From assembly GCA_900544405.1 (NCBI GenBank), contig UQVA01000002.1, positions 1 through 64,000 of the forward strand: a stretch of DNA of 64,000 nucleotides, read 5' to 3'. The stretch comes from an uncultured Eubacteriales bacterium (GTDB lineage Bacteria > Bacillota > Clostridia > Oscillospirales > Oscillospiraceae). Shown one piece after another: positions 32,539-38,928 of the stretch (the first letter of the stretch is position 1; each line of letters opens with the position of its first letter). The position numbers were made by a program, and so were the translations under genes. The notes beneath the pieces are model-generated. The model was not told the DNA's origin, made no database searches, and saw only the letters and a list, made by a program, of their open reading frames with translations.

Positions 32539-33969
32539 TTAGAATGTGCCGCTCTGACGGATGCGGAGATCGCCGGACACGCTGTCCATGCTGATCTTGC
32601 AGGCACCGTCCAGGTAGCGCATGGTGTCGTCCTGGTAAGTGGTGGCGAAATCGCTGTACAGCTTGCCGCTGAGACTGTCCAGATTGGCGGTAAAGCCCGT
32701 GTTTTCCGGCAGGGCCACCACCAGTTGCCCGGAAACGCTGTCCAGGTCGATGGAGTTGGGAGCGGCGGTGAGGGTCAGAGTGCAGTCTCCGGAGACGGTA
32801 TCGACCTTGGCCGTGCGGCAGGAGCCGGAGAAATCCAGTTCACCGGAAACATTGCTCACCGTCAGGTCGGTTACGTCTATGTCCGTCAGGGTCATGTCGC
32901 CGGAAACATTGTCGATGCTGATGTCCTGAGCGGCCCACCCGGCGGGGACCGTCACCACCAGGTCCTTTCGGCGGACGTTCACGCTGATGGGGATTTTGTT
33001 GGTCTGGGTGTAGGACAAGATCAGGGTGTCACCGGACTGGCTCCAGACCATGGGGAATTTGGCATCGTCTTCGCCGGTCAGGCGGAAGGAGATGTCCGTG
33101 GTGTTCTCCGACGGCTCCACACGGATACTCCCGGCCACCCAGTGGATGGCCAGCCGGGAGACTTCCTCCGCCGATACGGAGCCGGAGGGGGAGGGAATGC
33201 CGTCCACCTGGGAAGAGGTCCAGATGCAGAAAAGGTCGCTTATGGGACCGGAGGTACTGCTAAAGCCAACGCTAAAGACCAACGCCGCGACCAGCGCCAG
33301 GGCCAGCAGGGTGAAGATTACGATCCGCACCACTCCGGAGGCTGTTCTGCCCCTTTGAATACACAGGTCCCAGACGGCCATGACCAGGCCGGAAACGCAG
33401 CCCGTCAGGGGAAAGACGAGCCAGGTAAGCCACCAGGCACGGGTAGCAAAGCTGACAGCCAGATAGAAAGCCAGGCCGGTGATTCCAATCAGGCTTCGCA
33501 CGGCCTGTCGGGGGGCGCTGACTTCTTTTCCGGTGGTTTCCGACTCCGAATTGCCTTTCCCGGGGCTGGCCAGCATTCCCAGGGCCACGCCCAGCGCCAC
33601 CATCACCAGCAGCAGGCACAGTCCCACCTCATCCTGAATGAGAAACAGGGGCAGGGGACAGAGAATGTAGCACACGATGGACAGCACACGCAGCAGCGGC
33701 TGCCATTTGGCGTCTACCACGCCTTTCTGAACCGGCTGGGGGACCGCCCCAGTGGCTTTGGGCGCAGCGCCGCCGGCGCTGCCCAGAATTTCGTTGATGT
33801 CTCCGATGCCGGAAATGGCCAGCCGATAGGCTGCCTCCGGAGTTTTGCCCTGGGCAATCAGGTCGTCATAGCGATCCAGGGTATTTTGCAGAATTTCCTG
33901 CTGAATGTCTCCGGCGTTTTCCGCACCGGCAAACAGCAGCTCCACATAGCGTATCAGTTGTTCCCGCAT
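32539..33969 (-). CDS. HAAS/DUF1700 and DUF4097 domain membrane protein
   Basis: A 476-residue protein with three parts. Residues 1-60 are a HAAS-like helical module (LIRYVELLFAGAENAGDIQQEILQNTLDRYDDLIAQGKTPEAAY). Hydrophobic helices follow between about 95 and 250. The C-terminal 200 residues form DUF4097 beta-helix repeats, visible as the repeated ISIDNVSGDMTLTDI, LTVSNVSGELDFSG, DTVSGDCTL, DSVSGQLV pattern. This architecture is typical of PadR-linked pairs in Firmicutes, thought to respond at the envelope, but its mechanism is not established. It overlaps the upstream padR gene by 16 bp and ends beside a shared terminator. Confidence 0.85.
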   Translation of the reverse strand: MREQLIRYVELLFAGAENAGDIQQEILQNTLDRYDDLIAQGKTPEAAYRLAISGIGDINEILGSAGGAAPKATGAVPQPVQKGVVDAKWQPLLRVLSIVCYILCPLPLFLIQDEVGLCLLLVMVALGVALGMLASPGKGNSESETTGKEVSAPRQAVRSLIGITGLAFYLAVSFATRAWWLTWLVFPLTGCVSGLVMAVWDLCIQRGRTASGVVRIVIFTLLALALVAALVFSVGFSSTSGPISDLFCIWTSSQVDGIPSPSGSVSAEEVSRLAIHWVAGSIRVEPSENTTDISFRLTGEDDAKFPMVWSQSGDTLILSYTQTNKIPISVNVRRKDLVVTVPAGWAAQDISIDNVSGDMTLTDIDVTDLTVSNVSGELDFSGSCRTAKVDTVSGDCTLTLTAAPNSIDLDSVSGQLVVALPENTGFTANLDSLSGKLYSDFATTYQDDTMRYLDGACKISMDSVSGDLRIRQSGTF

Positions 33970-34304
33970 TGATTATCCGCTCCTCTCAGCAGTTGATCCA
34001 TGATCTCTTTCGTTTCCTGCCACTCGCCCAAGAGGCGATAGCAGGCTTCCCGTCCTTCCGGGGTGATGGTGTAGTACCGCCGTCGGGCCCCGGCTCCGCT
34101 GCTGCCCCAGTAGGAAGCGATGCAGCCGGTCTCCTCCAATCGCTTGAAGGCGGTGTAGAGGGTGGCTTCCTTCAGTTCGAAGCGCCCGCCGGACAGGGTG
34201 GAGATGGTTTTGTTGATCTCATAGCCGTAGCTGTCTCCCTGAAGGAGCCGGGCCAGAATGATGGCGTCCGTGTGGCCCCGGATCAGGTCTCCGGCAATGG
34301 ACAT
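33954..34304 (-). CDS. PadR family transcriptional regulator (second)
   Basis: A 116-residue PadR regulator starting at ATG 34304, which has AAAGGAGGGAT upstream; in-frame codons further upstream lie in the promoter. Core motifs are DAIILARLLQGDSYGYEINKTI, FELKEATLYTAFKRLEETG and the wing GARRRYYTITPEG. A short C-terminal helix supports dimerisation. The 16-bp overlap with the HAAS/DUF4097 gene makes a classic PadR-plus-membrane-target operon, independent of the PadR pair at 136-1003. Confidence 0.92.
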   Translation of the reverse strand: MSIAGDLIRGHTDAIILARLLQGDSYGYEINKTISTLSGGRFELKEATLYTAFKRLEETGCIASYWGSSGAGARRRYYTITPEGREACYRLLGEWQETKEIMDQLLRGADNQCGNN

Positions 34305-34329
34305 GGCGTATCCCTCCTTTGCAGTCGCC

Positions 34330-34381
34330 ATTGTATCACATGGTACCTCACCTGTCAAGGTATCTCTGCAAAAAAGATACC
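34330..34381 (-). promoter_or_regulatory. Promoter and candidate operator of the second padR operon
   Basis: On the minus strand, consensus TTGACA (34358-34353) and TACAAT (34335-34330), spacer 17 bp. GGTATC (34359-34364) and GATACC (34376-34381) form an inverted repeat just upstream of the -35 box. The outer arm also belongs to the terminator of the neighbouring gene, so the dyad may be coincidental. Confidence 0.65.
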
Positions 34382-34399
34382 GCCCCGAGTAGGGGCGGT
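34370..34399 (-). terminator. Terminator of the AI-2E family gene
   Basis: The stem ACCGCCCC/GGGGCGGT (34379-34386 with 34392-34399, loop GAGTA) is followed on the minus strand by TATCTTTTTT. Confidence 0.88.
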
Positions 34400-34404
34400 C
34401 GTTG

Positions 34405-35661
34405 TTATTTGTTCTGCTTCGCCTGGAAGCGCAGGAGCTTTTTTCGGGCCCTCTTTTGTTTGGAGGCTTCCCGTTTTTCCTTGAATTTCGACTGCAATTC
34501 CGGGGGCTGGTCCTGGACCTTCTCGTCGGGGATGTTCCGCTCCTTCAGGCGACGGTCCGTGAATTCCCGGGCCAGGGTATAGGCCACGCTGGCCAGCGGG
34601 ATCATCAGAAGCATACCGCCGACACCCATAAGATTGCCGCCGATGGTTACTGCCATCAGCACCCACATTCCCGGCAGGCCGATGGAGGTCCCCACCACGC
34701 GGGGGTAGATCATATTGTTTTCAATTTGCTGCAATACCTGGAACATGACCACAAACCAGACCGCCTGGAGGGGATTGTCCACCAGAATGAAGAACGCACC
34801 CAGCACGCAGCCCACGAAGGCACCCACCACCGGCACCAGGGCCGTCACGGCGATGAGAACGCTGACCAGAGGCACATAGGGCATCCGGAAAATCGCCATG
34901 GTTACGGCGAACATACTGCCCAGAATGCAGGCCTCCACGCACTGGCCGGAAATGAAGTTGGAGAACGTGGAATTGGTGAGCCGGAGAATGCGGATCAGCC
35001 CGTCGCAGAATTTTTCAGGCAGGATAGAATAAATGACCCGCCGGCCCTGCCGGGCCAGAATCTCCTTCCGGGACAGGCAGTAGAAAGAGAATACGATGGC
35101 AATGACCAGATTCACGATGGCGCCGGTGACGCTGCCAATGGCGCTGACAGCTCCGTTGGCAATGGCCGTCAGGCTGTTGCCCAGAATGGCCCCGGCCTTT
35201 TGCAGGATGGTGTTCCAGTCCAGTTTTTCCAGGTCCGTGTTGGCAGTGACCCATTCCATAATGTCGGGATGCTCCAGAAGATACTCGTTGAACCGATCCT
35301 GGACCTGCTTGAAGAAGGCAGGCAGTTGGGCCACCAGTGCCTCCACGGTGGATCCAACCTGGGGAATGAGCATATAGAATACAAAAGCCAACACAAGCAG
35401 CAGAGCAACCAATGTCAACACGATGGACAAGATGCGTCGTGCGCCGGGGTTCGGTATCTTTTTCAGCAGCCGCTCGATGCCCCGCATGGGGACGTTCAGG
35501 ATGAACGCCAGGGCGGCGCCGATGATGAAGGGGGCAAACAGGGTCTCCAGGGTCGTAAAGACGCTTTTCACCCGCTCCGTCTCGTGGAGCAGCCAATAGA
35601 GCAGAATACAGGAGGCCACGCCGATAAAAATACGCTGCAATGTCTTTTTACTGATCTCCAT
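34405..35661 (-). CDS. AI-2E family transporter (PF01594-type permease)
   Basis: A 418-residue integral membrane protein starting at ATG 35661, which has CAGGAGG upstream. About eight membrane segments are visible, with the family hallmark region near residues 290-350 (VSVLIAVTALVPVVGAFVGCVLGAFFILV and a QQIENNMIYPRVVG signature). The end is a highly basic tail (KQKRARKKLLRFQAKQNK). The family includes TqsA, sodium-proton antiporters and the Bacillus sporulation protein YtvI; substrate is unclear. Its divergent neighbour is spoIIID, so a role in sporulation is possible but only by position. Confidence 0.88.
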   Translation of the reverse strand: MEISKKTLQRIFIGVASCILLYWLLHETERVKSVFTTLETLFAPFIIGAALAFILNVPMRGIERLLKKIPNPGARRILSIVLTLVALLLVLAFVFYMLIPQVGSTVEALVAQLPAFFKQVQDRFNEYLLEHPDIMEWVTANTDLEKLDWNTILQKAGAILGNSLTAIANGAVSAIGSVTGAIVNLVIAIVFSFYCLSRKEILARQGRRVIYSILPEKFCDGLIRILRLTNSTFSNFISGQCVEACILGSMFAVTMAIFRMPYVPLVSVLIAVTALVPVVGAFVGCVLGAFFILVDNPLQAVWFVVMFQVLQQIENNMIYPRVVGTSIGLPGMWVLMAVTIGGNLMGVGGMLLMIPLASVAYTLAREFTDRRLKERNIPDEKVQDQPPELQSKFKEKREASKQKRARKKLLRFQAKQNK

Positions 35662-35725
35662 AGTGCCTCCTGCCCGGATGTGGGCTTTTTCTTTTATTTT
35701 AGCGGATACGCCCCCGGCTGTCAAC

Positions 35726-35754
35726 GCATATTTCCGCTTTCCAAGGCATAGAGT
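35726..35754 (+). promoter_or_regulatory. Sigma-E-like promoter of spoIIID
   Basis: GCATATT (35726-35732) matches the Bacillus sigma-E -35 consensus KMATATT fully, and CATAGAGT (35747-35754) matches the -10 consensus CATACANT at all but one fixed position, with a 14-bp spacer. In Bacillus subtilis spoIIID is transcribed by sigma-E in the mother cell. No sigma-A promoter is apparent here. Confidence 0.75.
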
Positions 35755-35787
35755 TTCTCAGCGCACAGCAGTATGGGAGGGAAGCCT

Positions 35788-36036
35788 ATGGAGCGTACCA
35801 TGGAGGATCGGGCCCAAAAGCTGGCTGTGTACATGATCGAGACCGGGGGGACCGTCCGCTCCGCTGCCCGGCAGTTCGGGATTTCCAAATCCACGGTCCA
35901 TAAGGACCTGCAGCAGCGCCTGCCCAAGTGCGACCCGGTTTTGTATCGGAAGGTCCGGGCAGTGCTGGACGTGAACAAGGCCCAGCGGCATCTGCGGGGC
36001 GGGGCGGCCACCCGGGAAAAATACCGTAAAAAATGA
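35788..36036 (+). CDS. spoIIID: Sporulation transcriptional regulator SpoIIID
   Basis: An 82-residue helix-turn-helix protein that adjusts the sigma-E and sigma-K regulons in the sporulating mother cell. I start at ATG 35788; an in-frame ATG 15 bp upstream is part of the GGGAGGG ribosome binding site. The protein contains GTVRSAARQFGISKSTVHKDLQQRLP, the recognition HTH, and ends with NKAQRHLRGGAATREKYRKK, which parallels the conserved Bacillus SpoIIID C-terminus. With spoIVB it supports a sporulating organism. Confidence 0.96.
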   Translation: MERTMEDRAQKLAVYMIETGGTVRSAARQFGISKSTVHKDLQQRLPKCDPVLYRKVRAVLDVNKAQRHLRGGAATREKYRKK

Positions 36037-36038
36037 GG

Positions 36039-36061
36039 AAGGGCGGAAAAATTCCGCCCTT
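36039..36061. terminator. Terminator between spoIIID and the 48-residue gene
   Basis: The stem AAGGGCGGAA/TTCCGCCCTT (36039-36048 with 36052-36061) has a 3-nt loop. On the minus strand it is followed by CCTCATTTTTT, so it probably ends the small convergent gene as well as spoIIID. Confidence 0.7.
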
Positions 36062-36071
36062 GCTGCGTATT

Positions 36072-36218
36072 TTACAGGTCGTCCGCATCCTGCACGGGAA
36101 CTTCCCAGGGGACCTCCGGGATGCCGGTCCAGCTGCCCTGGGGGTCCGTGTGGATGACGCTGTCCAGGCCCGTGGGGCCCTCCGGGGTCAGTACGGGGAT
36201 AATTTTCTTCTTTTTCAT
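36072..36218 (-). CDS. Small conserved-looking protein of 48 residues, function unknown
   Basis: The frame starts at ATG 36218, with GGAGGTGAAGG as an excellent ribosome binding site, and ends at TAA 36072. The protein has a lysine-rich start (MKKKKIIPVL), a middle with DPQGSWTGIPEVPWE, and an acidic end PVQDADDL. I have an impression that short proteins with a DPxGSxTGxP and PVQDADDL layout recur in Clostridia, but could not search. The motif spacing and the strong ribosome binding site argue that it is real. No signal peptide, membrane segment or known domain is visible. Confidence 0.65.
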   Translation of the reverse strand: MKKKKIIPVLTPEGPTGLDSVIHTDPQGSWTGIPEVPWEVPVQDADDL

Positions 36219-36264
36219 GGTCCTTCACCTCCGGCCTTAGTGTACCCGGAATCGGCCAGGTAAG

Positions 36265-36293
36265 TTGCGTTTCGGAGAGGAATATGCTATACT
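36265..36293 (+). promoter_or_regulatory. Promoter of rlmH
   Basis: TTGCGT (36265-36270) and TATACT (36288-36293), spacer 17 bp, with an extended TGC before the -10 box. Confidence 0.8.
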
Positions 36294-36314
36294 TTTCCCA
36301 AAGGAGTGGGAGCG

Positions 36315-36797
36315 ATGTTTTCAATGACCCTTATTGCCATGGGCAAGCTGAAGGAAAAATTTTATTTGTCCGCTGCGGCGGAGTACGAAAAGCGGCTGAA
36401 GGGCTACTGTGCTTTTCAGCTTCTGGAGCTGCCGGAGTGCCGTCTGCCGGAGGACCCCAGCCCGGCGGAAATTACGGCGGGACTGGAAAAAGAGGCGGAT
36501 GTGATTCTTTCCAAAATTCCGAAGGGGGCGTGGTTCTGCGTGCTGACGCCGGAGGGGAAGCTGCTGTCCTCGGAAAAGCTGGCGGAAAAGCTGGGGGAAG
36601 TGAAGCTCAGCGGCAAAAGCAGCGCCGTTTTTCTCATTGGCTCGTCCTTCGGCATGGCCCAAAGGGTGAAGGATCGGGCGGACCTGCGGCTTTCCATGAG
36701 TCCTATGACGTTCCCCCATCATCTGGCCCGGATCATGGTGCTGGAACAGCTCTACCGTGCCGAGGCTATCCAAGCCGGGAGCAAGTACCATAAGTGA
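36315..36797 (+). CDS. rlmH: 23S rRNA (pseudouridine-1915-N3)-methyltransferase
   Basis: A SPOUT methyltransferase of 160 residues that modifies pseudouridine 1915 in helix 69 of 23S rRNA on the assembled ribosome. I start at ATG 36315, 8 bp after AAGGAG; the GTG at 36306 overlaps that site. The protein begins MFSMTLIAMGKLKEKFY, has the SAM knot VFLIGSSFGMAQRVKDRADLRLS, and ends FPHHLARIMVLEQLYRAEAI...YHK, all diagnostic for RlmH. Confidence 0.96.
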   Translation: MFSMTLIAMGKLKEKFYLSAAAEYEKRLKGYCAFQLLELPECRLPEDPSPAEITAGLEKEADVILSKIPKGAWFCVLTPEGKLLSSEKLAEKLGEVKLSGKSSAVFLIGSSFGMAQRVKDRADLRLSMSPMTFPHHLARIMVLEQLYRAEAIQAGSKYHK

Positions 36798-36874
36798 AGG
36801 TATTTTCTTGGTGTGTCGGTATTTCTGAGGGGAGCCTTAACGCAGAGAAACCGGCCCGTTACTTCTGAGGAAAG

Positions 36875-37087
36875 GCTTCTCCTGGAGGAGAAGCAGTCAG
36901 CCCTTTAGGGCTGACTGATGAGGTCGAAATTACCGACTATTGCCATGGGTTGATACGAAGCTGTTACCTTCGACCTCATCCGGTCCGGCTTGAGCCGGAC
37001 CACCTTCCCCTCCAGGGGAAGGCTTTGGCCGGTGCTTCGTCGAAAGCCTCTGCCGCCCCTCATCCGGCCCTGCGGGCCACCTTCCCC
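36875..37087. repeat. Multi-hairpin palindromic repeat element
   Basis: A 213-bp non-coding stretch made of hairpins. In order: GCTTCTCC/GGAGAAGC (36875-36894), GTCAGCCCT/AGGGCTGAC (36896-36915), then an outer 12-bp arm GATGAGGTCGAA (36917-36928) matched at 36969-36980, then GGTCCGGC/GCCGGACC (36982-37001) and CCTTCCCC/GGGGAAGG (37003-37022). A shorter copy of the right side, CTCATCCGGCCC-TGC-GGGCC followed by CACCTTCCCC, lies at about 37059-37087. The folded form is a cross of paired stems. It resembles dispersed palindromic repeats of Clostridial genomes, but I cannot count copies from one window. Confidence 0.75.
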
Positions 37088-37099
37088 AAACACGCAAAA

Positions 37100-37135
37100 C
37101 ACCCCCGATCGGAAGTTCTTTTCCGACCGGGGGTG
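37100..37135. terminator. Terminator of the VanW-type gene
   Basis: A 15-bp stem with one mismatch (37100-37114 with 37120-37134). A-runs and T-runs on both sides allow use in both directions, chiefly for the minus-strand gene ending at 37143. Confidence 0.85.
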
Positions 37136-37142
37136 AAATTTT

Positions 37143-38858
37143 TTAGCCGCCGGGGTCCTCGTGAACGCCGCCGCCAATGATGATATTGGGCGGTTCGGTG
37201 GTCTCCGGAGTGGTAATGCGGGCGATGACCGCATCCCGTGCGTCATAAATGGAGGAGGTCTCATAGACCCGTGTCTGCAGGGCATTGGTCGCTTTGTCGT
37301 AGCGGCAGCGGTAGGTCTCCACATAGTAGCCCTCTACGCCTTCCACGATGGTGTCCCCGTTCCGGTAGCCCTCGGCGTTGTCCTTGTCCAGGTCCCGGTA
37401 GTAGGTGCTGAAATCGTAGGTCCGCAGGATGTCGTACTCCATCTTTACATAGTAGTCCTTGTCATCCGTGCCCAGCAGCTTGACGGTGACATTGTAGCCG
37501 TCCAGGGAGGCTTCAATGCGGATGGCGTGGCCGGAGGAATTGCGGAACCGGAAATCCAGGGTCCCCCAGTTCACGGCGCAGTCCAGACCGGGGTCCACAT
37601 AGCCCGGATAGAACATGTGATTCTCCCGTTCCAACACTTCCAGGTCGGCGGTGAGAACGCAGTTGTAGAGGGTGGAGGATACCTGACAGATGCCGCCGCC
37701 GATCTCCTGGACTACTTCGCCATTGACATAAGAAGGACCCAACTGATAGCCCTTTTCCTCGGTCCGCTCGCCCAGGGTATCATTATAGGAGAACACGTCT
37801 CCGGGCTGCAATACAAGCCCGTCGATGGCCTTGCAGGCCAGTTCCAGATTGGTGGTCCGGCCGGTCTCATCGGCATCGTAGGGGGTCTCGCAGGAGGCCA
37901 GCACGTCCTTGAACAGCTGATTTTCCAGTTCTTCCGCTGTGACGGCGGGGGCGATGGGCTTCAGGGTCAGCGTCAGCACATCCCCTTCGTCAGCGGCTGC
38001 CAATGCGGCCTTGGCATCGTCCAGATCGAAGCCGTAGCCATACTTGGCCGGGGTGACGGTGCCGTTGGAGCCTTCCGCAGCGTCCACGGGGGCGGTGCAG
38101 TGCTTGGCCCACAGAGCATCCAGGTCCACGTCCCTGGGGTCCTGACTGGCGGTATCGTAGGAGACGGTAAAGACGTTGTTGTTGTAGGCAGTGAGCATTT
38201 CGTCATACAACCCGGCCAGGGACACGCCGCTGCGGCCCACGGTCACGGTAATTGTCTGCACTTCCGTGTTTTCGTCGATGGTCTCCGGCATGGTCACGTC
38301 CGAGTCATCGACCTGGGCGGGAACGAAATCCGAAGGATACCGGGCCTCCAGATCTGCAACAAAGCTGCGGATGGCGGCGGTGTCCAGACCCAGATAGGGG
38401 AGAATGTCCATGATCTGGGCATCCCCGGCGGGCAGGGTCATGGCCTTGTCCAGCAGGGCATCCACGTCCAGCAGGCTCCCGGAGACGGCAGGGGAGAGGG
38501 TATAAACATCCTCCCCCACATGGACCTCCATGGGGGTCCGGGAATAGGTGGTGTCCGTGGCTTCGTGGAGGGCTGCTGCGGCGTCTTCTCTGGACAGCCC
38601 GCCGATGTTTACCCCGGCAGCGGTCAGACCGGCGGGGATAGTGTTGGAGGCCCCACCGGTGAACAGCTTCCCGGCGGCGAACACCAGCCCTAAGATCAGG
38701 ACCACCGCCAGCACGCACAGGGCAATGCTCAGGGCGTTGGAATTCTTCTTTTTCTTCTTTTTGGAGCCGTACAGGGCGGCATAGCTTCTTTCCAGATCAT
38801 CGTCCCGTTGGCGGGACTTGGAACGGGTGGTTTTCTTTTTTGCGTCGTATTTTCCCAT
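37143..38858 (-). CDS. VanW family protein with peptidoglycan-binding-like domains
   Basis: A 571-residue envelope protein. A basic cytoplasmic start (KKKKKKNSN) precedes one transmembrane helix at about residues 43-66. The extracellular part has two PG_binding_4/YoaR-like regions at about 75-200 and 215-335 (AGVNIGGLSREDAAAALHE marks the first). A VanW domain follows at about 340-470, with TTNLELACKAIDGLVLQPGDVFSYNDTLGERTEEKGY and GGGICQVSSTLYNCVLTADLE. VanW proteins are found with vancomycin-resistance genes, but the family is much wider and its role is unproven. No van genes are present here, so resistance should not be inferred. Confidence 0.92.
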   Translation of the reverse strand: MGKYDAKKKTTRSKSRQRDDDLERSYAALYGSKKKKKKNSNALSIALCVLAVVLILGLVFAAGKLFTGGASNTIPAGLTAAGVNIGGLSREDAAAALHEATDTTYSRTPMEVHVGEDVYTLSPAVSGSLLDVDALLDKAMTLPAGDAQIMDILPYLGLDTAAIRSFVADLEARYPSDFVPAQVDDSDVTMPETIDENTEVQTITVTVGRSGVSLAGLYDEMLTAYNNNVFTVSYDTASQDPRDVDLDALWAKHCTAPVDAAEGSNGTVTPAKYGYGFDLDDAKAALAAADEGDVLTLTLKPIAPAVTAEELENQLFKDVLASCETPYDADETGRTTNLELACKAIDGLVLQPGDVFSYNDTLGERTEEKGYQLGPSYVNGEVVQEIGGGICQVSSTLYNCVLTADLEVLERENHMFYPGYVDPGLDCAVNWGTLDFRFRNSSGHAIRIEASLDGYNVTVKLLGTDDKDYYVKMEYDILRTYDFSTYYRDLDKDNAEGYRNGDTIVEGVEGYYVETYRCRYDKATNALQTRVYETSSIYDARDAVIARITTPETTEPPNIIIGGGVHEDPGG

Positions 38859-38883
38859 GGGGAACCACTCCTTTCATGGGGGT

Positions 38884-38911
38884 ATTGTATCACGATTCCT
38901 GAAAAATGCAA
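38884..38911 (-). promoter_or_regulatory. Promoter of the VanW-type gene
   Basis: On the minus strand TTGCAT (38911-38906) and TACAAT (38889-38884), spacer 16 bp, in the 70-bp gap after mfd. The ribosome binding site AAAGGAG follows. Confidence 0.75.
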
Positions 38912-38928
38912 GAAAACGGGAAGAAAGT

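Noticed and set aside
36950..37180. Possible small protein inside the repeat region
   Set aside because: It reads through palindromic hairpins and the next terminator; the peptide is just a translation of the repeat (for example PHPALRATFP).
37143..38858. Vancomycin resistance gene
   Set aside because: A VanW domain alone does not indicate resistance; no vanH, vanA/B ligase, vanX or vanRS is present.
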